Positions 16,117 through 25,661 of a DNA stretch of 33,840 nucleotides are shown one piece after another. The translations under genes were made by a program, and so were the position numbers. The notes under the pieces are model-generated. The model did no database searches and was not told where the DNA came from. It worked only from the letters and a program-made list of their open reading frames with translations. Positions within the stretch are counted from its first letter, which is position 1. The number at the start of each line of letters is the position of its first letter. The stretch is from Lentibacillus kapialis (GTDB lineage Bacteria > Bacillota > Bacilli > Bacillales > Amphibacillaceae). The stretch covers positions 1 to 33,840 of the forward strand of contig NZ_BMNQ01000038.1 of the NCBI RefSeq assembly GCF_014646635.1, read 5' to 3'.

Positions 16117-16150
16117 ATTGTTTATGACTGTTTTTGATGGTATTATGATG
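16111..16150 (+). promoter_or_regulatory. fru promoter with 10-bp phased direct repeats (FruR operator candidate)
   Basis: Three decamers follow each other without gaps: TTTTTGATTG (16111), TTTATGACTG (16121) and TTTTTGATGG (16131). They place TGAYTG/TGATGG cores at 16115, 16125 and 16135, so on one face of the helix. They overlap a likely promoter, TTGTTT (16118-16123), 17 bp, TATTAT (16141-16146). Direct repeats of this kind are typical operators for DeoR-family regulators such as the downstream FruR. Confidence 0.5.
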
Positions 16151-16169
16151 ATTAAGGGGGGTTGGCGCG

Positions 16170-16919
16170 ATGTTGACGGAAGAACGGCATCAACTTATTT
16201 TGGATCTTTTAAAACGTGATGGCATTGTAAAATCACAGCATTTGATGGATGTTATAGACTGTTCTGAATCGACTGTCAGGAGGGATTTGGATCAGCTTGA
16301 AAATGATGGGGAGCTGACACGCATCCATGGTGGAGCCAAGCGCACCTATCAATTGGGTGAAGAATTGACAACGACGCAAAAATCATTCAAAAACATTCAA
16401 TCCAAAGCGTTCATCGGAAAATCAGCAGCAAGGTTGGTTGAAAACAATGAGATTATCTTCATCGATGCTGGCACAACAACGTTTGCCATGCTGCCGTATT
16501 TAAAAGCGAAACACATCACAGTTGTGACAAATGGGATCCAGCATGCCTCACTGCTTGCTGAACAGGGGATTGAAACCTACTTGTCGGGCGGAAAGATCAA
16601 GCACTCAACAAAAGCAATGATCGGATCGCAAAGTTTGAACGGACTTAAAAACTATCGTTTCGATAAAGCTTTTTTGGGTATGAATGGGATTGATCTTGCT
16701 TTTGGCTGCACAACGCCGGACCCGGAAGAAGCAGGTTTAAAACAAATCGCGCACCAGCAGGCAGCTGCCACATTCTTACTAGCAGATCAGAGCAAATGGA
16801 ATCAGGTTCATTTTGTTAAAGTTTGTGAACTTGAGGATGTAACAATTCTGACTGATAAATTAGATAATAATCTCCAGCATTACCGAGCCAAAACAACCAT
16901 TATGGAGGCGGCAAAATGA
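16170..16919 (+). CDS. fruR: DeoR-family transcriptional regulator of the fructose operon
   Basis: A 249-residue DeoR-type regulator. An N-terminal winged helix-turn-helix (about residues 1-57) contains QHLMDVIDCSESTVRRDLDQLENDGELTRIHGGAK. A C-terminal sugar-phosphate sensor domain contains IFIDAGTTTFAMLPYL, VVTNGIQHASLLAEQ, YLSGGKI, FLGMNGID and FLLADQSKW. Members bind a phosphosugar (here probably fructose-1-phosphate) and then release operator DNA. The ATG at 16170 has AAGGGGGG 8 bases upstream. It is first in fruR-fruK-fruA, overlaps fruK by 4 bp (ATGA), and has phased direct repeats over its own promoter, suggesting autoregulation. Confidence 0.92.
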   Translation: MLTEERHQLILDLLKRDGIVKSQHLMDVIDCSESTVRRDLDQLENDGELTRIHGGAKRTYQLGEELTTTQKSFKNIQSKAFIGKSAARLVENNEIIFIDAGTTTFAMLPYLKAKHITVVTNGIQHASLLAEQGIETYLSGGKIKHSTKAMIGSQSLNGLKNYRFDKAFLGMNGIDLAFGCTTPDPEEAGLKQIAHQQAAATFLLADQSKWNQVHFVKVCELEDVTILTDKLDNNLQHYRAKTTIMEAAK

Positions 16920-17827
16920 TTTACACGATAACACTTAATCCCTCAATTGATTATGTCGTCCAGGTCAATCAGCTGCACCTCGGCGCGTTAAATAAAATGG
17001 AAAATGAAATGATGTTCCCTGGTGGCAAGGGGATCAATGTGTCCCGAATGTTGCATGAACTGGCATATGATACAACAGCCCTCGGGTTTTTAGGCGGTTT
17101 TACAGGTGATTATATTTCAACATCGCTCGATCAAAAAGGCATTCGGACGCACTTTACGCCGGTCGAAGGCGAAACCCGCATTAATATTAAACTTAAGTCC
17201 GAAAACGAAACGGAGATTAACGGCCGGGGCCCGCAGATTCTGCCGCATGAAGCCGATCAGTTACTGTATCAGCTTGAACATGCTACGAGTCGGGACACGG
17301 TGATTATATCAGGAAGCACGCCGCCGTCCCTAACGAGTGGTTTTCATCAGCAAATGATTGAACAAATTGTAAAATCGGGTGCGGATTTTGTCATTGATAC
17401 AACAGGTGATGCGTTAAGATTCGCCTTGCCTTATCGTCCATTATTGGTCAAGCCGAATAAAGATGAGCTGGCCGAACTGTTTGGGGTAACACTCAGCAGT
17501 CGGGATGACATCATTTATTATGGAAGACAATTGCTGAAGCTTGGCGCGATGAATGTGATTGTCTCCATGGCAGACGAAGGAGCTTTACTTTTCACTGAAG
17601 AGGGGATTTTCTACGGATCGACACCGCACGGGGATGTCAAAAACTCCGTTGGATCTGGTGATTCGATGATCGCTGGGTTTACAGGCAAATTCAAGGAAAC
17701 AGCAGATGTGATGGAAGCATTTTGCATGAGCCTGGCAGCAGGAAGTGCGACTGCTTTTGCAGATGACTTAGCCAAGGCCGGGGATATATACGCATTACAC
17801 GAAAAAATCGATATTACTCGCATATAG
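16916..17827 (+). CDS. fruK: 1-phosphofructokinase
   Basis: A 303-residue PfkB-family sugar kinase that phosphorylates fructose-1-phosphate (produced by FruA) to fructose-1,6-bisphosphate with ATP. The N-terminal signature TLNPSIDYVV and the substrate motif PGGKGINVSRML (about 35-46) are present, and the C-terminal PfkB signature NSVGSGDSMIAGF carries the catalytic base Asp249. The start codon overlaps the fruR stop (ATGA), implying translational coupling, with GGAGG just upstream. fruA starts 16 bp after its stop. Length is standard. Confidence 0.95.
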   Translation: MIYTITLNPSIDYVVQVNQLHLGALNKMENEMMFPGGKGINVSRMLHELAYDTTALGFLGGFTGDYISTSLDQKGIRTHFTPVEGETRINIKLKSENETEINGRGPQILPHEADQLLYQLEHATSRDTVIISGSTPPSLTSGFHQQMIEQIVKSGADFVIDTTGDALRFALPYRPLLVKPNKDELAELFGVTLSSRDDIIYYGRQLLKLGAMNVIVSMADEGALLFTEEGIFYGSTPHGDVKNSVGSGDSMIAGFTGKFKETADVMEAFCMSLAAGSATAFADDLAKAGDIYALHEKIDITRI

Positions 17828-17843
17828 AAGGGGGAGGGGAAAT

Positions 17844-19721
17844 ATGAACATTAACGACTTGTTGCGCAAAGATATCATGATTATGGATATGAAGGCTTCA
17901 GACAAAGCGGCGGCCATTGACGAAATGGTGACATCTCTTGAAGCAAATAATGTTGTACATGATGCGGAGATGTTTAAGGAAGCCATTTTAAAGCGGGAAG
18001 AACAGACATCAACCGGCTTGGGGGATGGAATCGCTATGCCACATGCCAAAACGGACGCGGTCAATGAGGCAACGGTTCTGTTTGCAAAAAGTGAGAACGG
18101 GCTGGATTACGCAGCATTGGATGGTCAGCCGACATATTTATTTTTTATGATTGCCGTTCCGGATGGCGCCAATGATACGCATTTGGAAACATTGGCAGCG
18201 CTGTCGCGTATGCTGATTGATCAGGATTTTGTGGCTCAATTGAAGGATGCTTCAACACCTGAAGAGGTGCAAGCACTTTTTTATCAGGAAGAGGATGAAT
18301 CGTTGGAAGGATCATCTGAAGAAAAATCAGAGGGTGAGAACCCGGATGATGAGCGGCCGTTCGTTGTTGCTGTAACAGCTTGTCCGACCGGGATTGCTCA
18401 TACGTATATGGCGGAAGATGCGCTCAAAAAGAAGGCGGCTGAAATGGGTGTGGATATCCGTGTAGAAACAAATGGATCGGATGGTGCGTCAAATGCCCTG
18501 ACACAGGCAGAAATTGCAAGGGCTTCAGGTGTTATCATTGCCGCTGATAAAAATGTCCTGATGGCACGATTCGGTGATAAACCGGTGCTGGAGTGCCCTG
18601 TCAGCGAGGGTATCAATAATGCAGAAGAACTCATTACAAAAGCAATGAATCGTGACGCGCCGATTTATCAAGCGGATGAGACTTCTGAAGCGGATGACGA
18701 GGCAAACACTTCAATGTCTGTGTGGCGGAAAATTTACAAGGATTTAATGAACGGTGTGTCGCATATGCTGCCTTTCGTTGTTGGCGGCGGTATCCTAATG
18801 GCTGTTTCATTTCTGCTGGAAGGGGTTCTGGGTGATGATCATGAACTTTTTAACTTCTTTAATACAATAGGAAGTAATGCCTTCAACTTCCTAATTCCGA
18901 TTCTTGCCGGCTATATTGCCATGAGCATTGCTGACCGACCGGGATTGATGCCTGGACTTGTCGGTGGTTTTATGGCAGTGGAAAGTAATGCCGGTTTTCT
19001 TGGAGGACTGGTTGCCGGTTTTCTTGCCGGTTATCTTGTGGTGCTTGTAAAAAGATGGTTCCGTGGCTTACCGAAGTCATTGGACGGCTTGAAGTCCATA
19101 TTGCTCTATCCTGTGGCAGGTCTGTTTCTAATCGGATTTTTTATGTATTTCATTATCGGACCGGTCTTTTCAACGATTAATACCGGTATGATCAGTTTTC
19201 TGGAAGGTCTTGGAACAGGCAATGCGGTCATTCTTGGTGCACTGCTCGGCGGTATGATGGCAATCGATATGGGCGGTCCGTTCAATAAAGCTGCCTATAC
19301 ATTTTCAATCGGCATTTTCACCGATACCGGTGATGGCAGTTTGATGGCGGCTGTGATGGTTGGCGGGATGATTCCTCCGATCGCCATTGCACTGGCGACA
19401 ACGTTCTTCCGGAATAAATTTACGGAAGAAGAGCGCAGATCAGGTCTGACGAATTATGTCATGGGGCTTTCATTTATTACGGAAGGCGCCATTCCATTTG
19501 CAGCTGCCGATCCGGTCCGCGTTATCGGCTCGTCTGTGCTGGGTGCTTTGATCGGCGGCGGTCTGACACAACTTTGGTCAAGCGCAATACCAGCACCCCA
19601 TGGCGGTATTTTCGTCATTCCGTTGGCCGAACACGCCCTGCTTTTCATGGTAGCCCTTGCAATTGGATCTGGTATCGCAGGAATCGTCCTTGGTCTGTGG
19701 AAGAAAACCATTCGAACATGA
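17844..19721 (+). CDS. fruA: PTS fructose transporter subunit EIIABC
   Basis: A 625-residue fused fructose permease of the phosphotransferase system. The IIA domain spans about 1-150, with phospho-accepting His67 in GDGIAMPHAKTD. A Glu/Ser-rich linker (about 148-170) follows. The IIB domain (about 171-270) has phosphocysteine Cys180 in VTACPTGIAHTYMAEDAL. The IIC membrane channel (about 290-625) includes GGGILMAVSFLLEG, MGGPFNKAAYTF and FITEGAIPFAAADP. It imports fructose as fructose-1-phosphate. The linker is unusually acidic, perhaps a salt-adapted trait. The ATG at 17844 follows AGGGGGAGGGGA. It is last in the fru operon; a perfect 46-bp palindrome starts just after its stop. Confidence 0.95.
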   Translation: MNINDLLRKDIMIMDMKASDKAAAIDEMVTSLEANNVVHDAEMFKEAILKREEQTSTGLGDGIAMPHAKTDAVNEATVLFAKSENGLDYAALDGQPTYLFFMIAVPDGANDTHLETLAALSRMLIDQDFVAQLKDASTPEEVQALFYQEEDESLEGSSEEKSEGENPDDERPFVVAVTACPTGIAHTYMAEDALKKKAAEMGVDIRVETNGSDGASNALTQAEIARASGVIIAADKNVLMARFGDKPVLECPVSEGINNAEELITKAMNRDAPIYQADETSEADDEANTSMSVWRKIYKDLMNGVSHMLPFVVGGGILMAVSFLLEGVLGDDHELFNFFNTIGSNAFNFLIPILAGYIAMSIADRPGLMPGLVGGFMAVESNAGFLGGLVAGFLAGYLVVLVKRWFRGLPKSLDGLKSILLYPVAGLFLIGFFMYFIIGPVFSTINTGMISFLEGLGTGNAVILGALLGGMMAIDMGGPFNKAAYTFSIGIFTDTGDGSLMAAVMVGGMIPPIAIALATTFFRNKFTEEERRSGLTNYVMGLSFITEGAIPFAAADPVRVIGSSVLGALIGGGLTQLWSSAIPAPHGGIFVIPLAEHALLFMVALAIGSGIAGIVLGLWKKTIRT

Positions 19722-19724
19722 CGT

Positions 19725-19770
19725 CATATGAATAGGGAGTGCGGTATATACCGCACTCCCTATTCATATG
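19725..19770. terminator. Perfect 46-bp palindrome between fruA and dinB
   Basis: The arms 19725-19747 and 19748-19770 are exact complements with no spacer; the outer arm is CATATGAATAGGGAGTGCGG. It lies between two convergent genes, so a terminator role is likely, but no T-run follows on either strand. A cruciform or an RNA-stabilising hairpin are alternatives. Confidence 0.65.
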
Positions 19771-19796
19771 GTAAGGTCCTTGATATGTTGTCCCGT

Positions 19797-20267
19797 TTAA
19801 ATTTCATCCGGCTGTCGGGTGAAGTTCGGTACGTCTTTGACACCGATCATGCGGACATATGTGAATAGCTGTCCTTTGTGATGAATTTCATGATCGATGG
19901 CGTTAGAGAACCAATATGTACCGGGTGCGCGTACTTTATTGAACAGAATATAGCCTTTCATCTGATACGTAAAAATAGTCGACATCTCTTCTTTAGTTAC
20001 GTCTGTATATCGCTGTACAATCGCCCGGACGTCATCTATTGTCTGGTAATCTGTTTCTGTGGGCGGGTTGTCGAATTCACCTTTTTTAATGCCTTTAACG
20101 AACATATAGGTTGACGTCACGATATGTATAGCCAATTCGCCAAGCGACATAGCGCCATCCCACGGCCTGTAATCCACATCCGCATCATTCGCCAGTGCCA
20201 GCAGATCATCGAGCACCATCCGATGCTGCAGCCAGCCATTCACAGCGCCGTCCATTCCACTGCTCAT
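19797..20267 (-). CDS. DinB-family protein
   Basis: A 156-residue soluble four-helix-bundle protein of the DinB/YfiT superfamily. Three histidines expected to bind a metal are visible: one in LGELAIHIVTST (helix 2) and the pair in NAIDHEIHHKGQLFTYVRM (helix 3). Some relatives act as bacillithiol- or mycothiol-dependent transferases; others have no known role, so no activity is assigned. An upstream ATG (20291) is in frame, but the ATG at 20267 has AAAGGAGAGG with proper spacing and removes an N-terminal extension that would encode the ribosome site. It is monocistronic and converges on the fru operon. Confidence 0.85.
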   Translation of the reverse strand: MSSGMDGAVNGWLQHRMVLDDLLALANDADVDYRPWDGAMSLGELAIHIVTSTYMFVKGIKKGEFDNPPTETDYQTIDDVRAIVQRYTDVTKEEMSTIFTYQMKGYILFNKVRAPGTYWFSNAIDHEIHHKGQLFTYVRMIGVKDVPNFTRQPDEI

Positions 20268-20649
20268 TTTAACCTCTCCTTTTCCATTCATATATGTTTA
20301 GTATAACGTTTAGCGCGACGGGTTGCCCACATTTTTGTTCGGCGCATGTGCGCTGTTCGAGTTCTGATTGTACCAATTGTGAGGCTTTAAGCCTATTAGA
20401 AACAAATTTCGGCAAAGATTAGTGCTTTTTGCATATAGCCATATTTTTCAAAATTGTATATATTTAAAATAAATGAATAGAAAGTCATGACGTTCATATG
20501 CGAAAGTAGCATTGAAGGAAGGGAGGGGAATTTTTGAGAGGAAAAGATGTGTGTCAACCGTAGTTGCCGTTACGAAACTATGAGACTATCAGGTGCGTGT
20601 GTAAGTCAAATGGATTCAGAGTTAAAATTAAAAGCGAAGGAGCGAGAGG
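20268..20649. other. 382-bp intergenic region upstream of the secreted nuclease
   Basis: Divergent promoter region. It holds a short inverted repeat AGGCT-TTA-AGCCT (20382-20394) and an A/T-rich stretch near 20440-20480 suitable for a promoter. A strong GGGAGGGG site at about 20520 stands before a 10-codon TTG-initiated frame (20533-20562). That frame could be a leader peptide but has no further support. No PhoP-box pair was evident. Confidence 0.4.
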
Positions 20650-23600
20650 ATGTCAACACTCATCAGAAAAAAAGATCTCAGTATCATGATGATTTTTGTA
20701 CTGATAGTAAGCATACTGACACCCGCAGCCGGACCGTTGACTGCTTATGCTGCTCCGGCACCCGGACCCATAACTGTCGGGGATGCCATTGAAAAGCATA
20801 ATGATGGCAGTGAACAAGCTGTCAAAGGACATATTGTCGGGTATGTTATAAGCTCTGATAATGTGTCACGAACTGATTTTAAAGAAAATTATAATGTTGC
20901 GCTGGCAGATGATCCCGATGAGACAAATAGTGACAACATGTTGTTTGTACAACTGACAGACGCATTTCGGGCAGAATTCGGGCTGAAATCAAATCCGGAT
21001 AACCTGGGAAAAGAAATCGTTATTACCGGCAAAATGGAAGCGTATCACCGCCACAATGGTCTGAAAAATCCAAGTGCTGCACGATTTAGTTCTGAGGATG
21101 GTGATGCGCCTCTTGATCTGCAGACTATTGAAGAAGTAAGGGAGCAGGGGGCAGGCAATGTCAAAACAGAAGGTATTGTCACTGCACAATTAAAAAATAC
21201 CATTCAGATCCAGGATCACACGGCAGCAATTGCCGTCCGACCTGCATCACTTGATGTGCAATTGGGCGATAAGATCACAGTGACCGGCAATCTGGGGGAC
21301 TACCGGGGATTGCTTCAATTGAATAATGCAACGATAAAGGACAAAACAGGTGGCTCGGAGATTCCTTCTTCTTTGACGATTAATGGTAATGAGTTGGAAA
21401 AGCATCAATCAGAACTGGTTAATATCGAGCATGTCACACTCACCGATGTGGATGACACAGGTGACTGGGCTAATTATACAGCAGAAGATGAAGCGGGTCA
21501 TACATTTGTGTTACGCGATGAAACCGGCGATTTGAGTCTGCAGACAGGTACCACTTATGACTCCATCACCGGTATTGCATCGCAGTTTGATTCGGACCGG
21601 CAGATTATTCCGCGCAGCCAGTCTGATATCGTTGAGGATTCCTCCGCGGTACAACCTGTTGTGGCTGCTCCGCAAGCGGGGACTATCCCGGCAGGTACAG
21701 ATGTAAAACTAAAAACGCCCACAAAGGGCGCTGACATTTTTTACACAACAGATGGCAGTGACCCGTCCGAAAATGGCGAACGTTACAGCGGTGCCATTAC
21801 GGTTGATGAGGACATGACCATTAAAGCGATTGCTGTAAAAGATGGTTTGACAGCAAGCAAGGTATCTGCATTCAGCTATACGGTTTTTGACGCAGAAGAA
21901 GGTATCCACATTCATGATATTCAGGGGGAAAGTCATCAATCATCAATGGATGGCAGCACCGTTCAGGATGTTGAGGGTATTGTCACGTACGAATATGAGA
22001 TCAGAGGATCGAATTATTTCCATATGCAGGCCCCTGAGGAAGAATATGATGGCAATAAAAAAACATCTGAAGGCATTGTTGTCTACACAGGAAATGCCGA
22101 TAATGTCCAAGTCGGTGACCGCGTTCATGTCACCGGTGAAGTCGATGAATATCAAATTGACGGATATGATGATAAAACTGAGACGGATTTGCCGATTACA
22201 GAAATCAATGCACGCGATGATCAAGGCGGTGATGTAGCCACAATTGAAAGTGATGCTGAATTGCCGGCGGCTGTTGAATTAACTTCAAGCGACATTCCGG
22301 CAGACATTAGTGATGAAAATGGTTTCGGTGATTTCCAACCGTCTGATGAAGCGATTGATTTTTGGGAGAGTATTGAAGGGATGCGTGTTGAAGTAGCGCC
22401 ATCTAGAGCAATCGCACCACAGCAGCACGGTGACCTTGCCGTTGTGACTGAAGAATTCAATCCGGACAATGCAACGGAAAATGGCGGTATTCGACTGACC
22501 GAAGAAGGGCCAAACGCCCAATCCATCCAGTTTAAGCTCCACCCGAACGGCCCGGCACGAGATTTTGCGGTCAAAACGGGCGATCAATTCACTGAAGCCA
22601 TTGACGGTGTTGTCAATTATGGCTATGGAAACTATAAAGTCTATGCCGATTTGAACAGAGCTGAATCTGTTTTTGCAGAAGGCGATACACAGCCGGAGCA
22701 ATCACATATTGAAAATGATGAGGATGAGTTAACAGTCGCCACTTACAATGTGGAAAATTTTTCAGCGAATGAACGTGAAACATCACCACAAAAAGCTGAA
22801 AATATTGCACGCGCATTTGTAACTGGTATGGACAGTCCGGACATTGTGGGTATTGTTGAAGTCATGGACAATAATGGACAGGATAAAGGCCCTCAGGATG
22901 CAGATGCGTCGGAAAGCTATGAACGGCTTATTGCTGAAATTGAGGACCAGGGCGGACCGACATATGACTATGCCAATATTGACCCTGACTATAATGAGGA
23001 TGGTGGTGCACCGCACGGCAATATTCGTGTCGGCTTCCTTTACAATCCGGATCGCGTGTCACTGATGAGCGGCGAGCACGGAACAGCCACGGAAGCTGTT
23101 GACTATGAAAAGGACAAATTGACGCTGAATCCAGGACGTATATCACCTAAAAAAGACGTATTTGAAGATACACGGAAACCATTGGCGGCACAATTTAAAT
23201 TCAATGGTGAAAGTGTTGTCGTTATAGCGAATCACTTGAATTCCAAAAGTGGCGATGACGGTGAATTCGGCCAAAATCAGCCGCCGGTTAAGCGGAGTGA
23301 AACACAGCGCCGTGAACTGGCAAAACGGATCAATCAATTTGTAACGGACATCAAAGCAAAAAATCCAGATGAAAATGTTGTCGTTTTAGGGGATATGAAC
23401 GACTTTGAATTTTCAAAACCGCTCGACCTTCTTGAAGGAAGCGAATTGACCAATAAAATGATGTCGGTGCCTAAAAAGGAGCGCTACACATATATCTATC
23501 AAGGCAATTCGCAGGTGCTTGATCATGTACTCGTGTCTAATAATCTGGCTGACGTGACAGAAATTGACGTATTGCATGTAAATTCGGACTTCACTGATAT

Positions 23601-25545
23601 GCACGGGCGTGCGAGCGACCATGATCCCATCATGACGCAAATTGATTTACAGAATGCTGAAGCAGATGAAGGTGATTTTGACTTACCTATCATGCATATG
23701 AACGATACACATGCTCACGTCGAACCACTGCCGAAAATGGTGACGGCCATCGATGAGTTTAGGGAAGAAAACCCGGATTCATTGCTCCTTCATGGCGGCG
23801 ATGTCTTTTCCGGAACGTTGTATTTCAATGAATTCAAGGGCCAGGCTGATTTGGCTTTGTTGAACATGATGGAGATTGATGCGATGGTGTTCGGTAACCA
23901 TGAGTTTGATCTCGGTGCTGAAGAAAGGGGTCATGAATCGTTGTCAACGTTCGTTGATAATGCCGAATTTCCGTTTCTCGGTACAAATATTGACTTCTCA
24001 GAGGATCCGTATATGAAAGATCTTGAGACGAATCAGGCACTTGAAGACGAAACGGAAAATGGCCAGATTTATGACAGTATTGTCAAGGAGATTGATGGTG
24101 AAAAAGTAGGTATATTCGGGTTGACGACCGAAGATACCAAAAACATTTCAAGCCCTCAAAATGTAACATTTAGTGACTTTAAAGAGACGGCTGAACAGAC
24201 GGTGCGAGCTCTTGAAGATGAGGGTATCGATAAGATTGTTGCGCTTAATCATCTTGGTTATGACAGTGCACCGGAAGTGGGCAATGATTTGCGCCTTGCC
24301 AAGGAAGTTGACGGTATTGATGTCATTGTAGGCGGTCACTCCCATACTGCACTGAACGACCCGGTTGCTGTTCCACAGCCAGAAAAGTCACCCTCAGTGG
24401 TGGATCAAGATGAAGATGGACAAGCCAAAGCACCGACAATCATTGTCCAGGCAGGGCAATATTCAGAACATCTTGGCACACTCGATGTGACATTTGATGA
24501 AAAAGGTGTCGTCACCGATTACGAAGGTGAACTGCTTGAAGTGGATACCTATCAAGCAGATGATGAGGCTGAAGAGGTGCTCAAGCCGTTTAAAGAGCAA
24601 ATTGAGGAGCAAATGAACAAGGAAATAGGGGCAGAGGCTATGAAGGAACTGACGAATCCACGTCAGAATGAGCCCGGTGATGACAGTGTCAGGGCCAATG
24701 AAACCGCGCTCGGAAATTTGGTGACAGATGCTATGCTCGCTAAAGCAAAAGAAAAGTATCCGGAGACGGTTATCGCTTTTCAAAATGGCGGTGGTATTCG
24801 TGCACCAATTGATAAAGGTCCGATTACAGCAGGAGAAGTTATCAGTGTTCTGCCGTTCGGCAATGATCCGGTTGTTGCGACACTGACCGGTAAGGAAATT
24901 AAAGATATTTTAGAGCACAGTGTTCGTCAGGCGCCCGCTGAAAATGGCGGATTCCTCCACGTTTCCGGAATGCAATTTGATTACGATAGCGAAAAAGAAC
25001 CGGGTAGTCGCGTTGTTGAGATGTATGTCAAGGATGATGGTAACTTGACCGAAATTCAGCCCGATGCAGAATATCAGGTAACGACCAATGGCTTTACAGG
25101 TCAAGGCGGAGACGGTTTTGAAACGTTTGCCAAAGCCTATGATGAAGGGCGTGTTAAGGATATCGGCGAAACGGACTGGGAGCAGCTGGTTGACTACATG
25201 GTTGAAGAAAAATACCTTGCTGGCGTTGTGAATCCAGAGCGGGAAGGACGGATTGTCGATCTTGAGGGTGATTCTCCGGAAAACCCGGTGACGGCAGAAG
25301 ATATGCTGGAAACTGTTACATCACTTGAAAATAGTGGGGAGATTAGGCGTGATAATGCAGCCCACAAACTTAAAATCCATTTGATGGCTGTCAGACATTT
25401 CGAGGAAAATGAACAGCAGGATAAAGTGATCAAACATATGAAGGGTTTTAAGAAACTCATCACCTATCAAAAGGAAAACGAACTTATCTCAGGAAAAGCG
25501 CATGAAGCGCTTCAGACAAAGGCAGATACAATGATCAATCAATGA
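20650..25545 (+). CDS. Giant secreted nuclease / 5'-nucleotidase (YhcR-like multidomain protein)
   Basis: A 1631-residue exported protein. The signal peptide (about 1-35) is probably cleaved after AYA. Next come a YhcR-type N-terminal domain (about 38-155), OB-fold-like segments (about 170-235 and 420-510), a chitobiase-like Ig insert (about 340-412; IFYTTDGSDPSENGERYSG) and an endonuclease/exonuclease/phosphatase domain (about 693-1000; YNVENF, E737, GDMNDF, SDHDP). It continues with a calcineurin-like 5'-nucleotidase domain (about 1010-1290; NDTHAH, GGD, GNHEFD, GGHSH), the 5'-nucleotidase C-domain (about 1345-1500; NGGGIR, NGFTGQGGDGF) and a helical FIMAH-like end (about 1547-1631). It likely degrades extracellular DNA/RNA and dephosphorylates the nucleotides. 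No LPXTG signal is seen, unlike B. subtilis YhcR. It is extremely rich in Asp/Glu. AAGGAG precedes the ATG. Confidence 0.88.
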   Translation: MSTLIRKKDLSIMMIFVLIVSILTPAAGPLTAYAAPAPGPITVGDAIEKHNDGSEQAVKGHIVGYVISSDNVSRTDFKENYNVALADDPDETNSDNMLFVQLTDAFRAEFGLKSNPDNLGKEIVITGKMEAYHRHNGLKNPSAARFSSEDGDAPLDLQTIEEVREQGAGNVKTEGIVTAQLKNTIQIQDHTAAIAVRPASLDVQLGDKITVTGNLGDYRGLLQLNNATIKDKTGGSEIPSSLTINGNELEKHQSELVNIEHVTLTDVDDTGDWANYTAEDEAGHTFVLRDETGDLSLQTGTTYDSITGIASQFDSDRQIIPRSQSDIVEDSSAVQPVVAAPQAGTIPAGTDVKLKTPTKGADIFYTTDGSDPSENGERYSGAITVDEDMTIKAIAVKDGLTASKVSAFSYTVFDAEEGIHIHDIQGESHQSSMDGSTVQDVEGIVTYEYEIRGSNYFHMQAPEEEYDGNKKTSEGIVVYTGNADNVQVGDRVHVTGEVDEYQIDGYDDKTETDLPITEINARDDQGGDVATIESDAELPAAVELTSSDIPADISDENGFGDFQPSDEAIDFWESIEGMRVEVAPSRAIAPQQHGDLAVVTEEFNPDNATENGGIRLTEEGPNAQSIQFKLHPNGPARDFAVKTGDQFTEAIDGVVNYGYGNYKVYADLNRAESVFAEGDTQPEQSHIENDEDELTVATYNVENFSANERETSPQKAENIARAFVTGMDSPDIVGIVEVMDNNGQDKGPQDADASESYERLIAEIEDQGGPTYDYANIDPDYNEDGGAPHGNIRVGFLYNPDRVSLMSGEHGTATEAVDYEKDKLTLNPGRISPKKDVFEDTRKPLAAQFKFNGESVVVIANHLNSKSGDDGEFGQNQPPVKRSETQRRELAKRINQFVTDIKAKNPDENVVVLGDMNDFEFSKPLDLLEGSELTNKMMSVPKKERYTYIYQGNSQVLDHVLVSNNLADVTEIDVLHVNSDFTDMHGRASDHDPIMTQIDLQNAEADEGDFDLPIMHMNDTHAHVEPLPKMVTAIDEFREENPDSLLLHGGDVFSGTLYFNEFKGQADLALLNMMEIDAMVFGNHEFDLGAEERGHESLSTFVDNAEFPFLGTNIDFSEDPYMKDLETNQALEDETENGQIYDSIVKEIDGEKVGIFGLTTEDTKNISSPQNVTFSDFKETAEQTVRALEDEGIDKIVALNHLGYDSAPEVGNDLRLAKEVDGIDVIVGGHSHTALNDPVAVPQPEKSPSVVDQDEDGQAKAPTIIVQAGQYSEHLGTLDVTFDEKGVVTDYEGELLEVDTYQADDEAEEVLKPFKEQIEEQMNKEIGAEAMKELTNPRQNEPGDDSVRANETALGNLVTDAMLAKAKEKYPETVIAFQNGGGIRAPIDKGPITAGEVISVLPFGNDPVVATLTGKEIKDILEHSVRQAPAENGGFLHVSGMQFDYDSEKEPGSRVVEMYVKDDGNLTEIQPDAEYQVTTNGFTGQGGDGFETFAKAYDEGRVKDIGETDWEQLVDYMVEEKYLAGVVNPEREGRIVDLEGDSPENPVTAEDMLETVTSLENSGEIRRDNAAHKLKIHLMAVRHFEENEQQDKVIKHMKGFKKLITYQKENELISGKAHEALQTKADTMINQ

Positions 25546-25557
25546 TATTCAGGTATG

Positions 25558-25592
25558 TACCGGGGCAGGGGACTGTCCCGGTATTCATTTGA
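25558..25592 (+). terminator. Probable terminator of the nuclease gene
   Basis: TACCGGGG (25558-25565) pairs with TCCCGGTA (25576-25583) through one G-U pair, followed by a loose T-rich stretch. Confidence 0.5.
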
Positions 25593-25661
25593 GATTTCGC
25601 TTTTAGACGCTCGATTTTATTTCCAGATGCATGAACCGATGTTCGTTTGTCCAAAAACCCT

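Noticed and set aside
20547-20792. 81-codon frame overlapping the start of the secreted nuclease
   Set aside because: It overlaps the signal-peptide region of the nuclease in another frame, has unusual Cys/His content for this genome, and its ATG lacks a good ribosome site.
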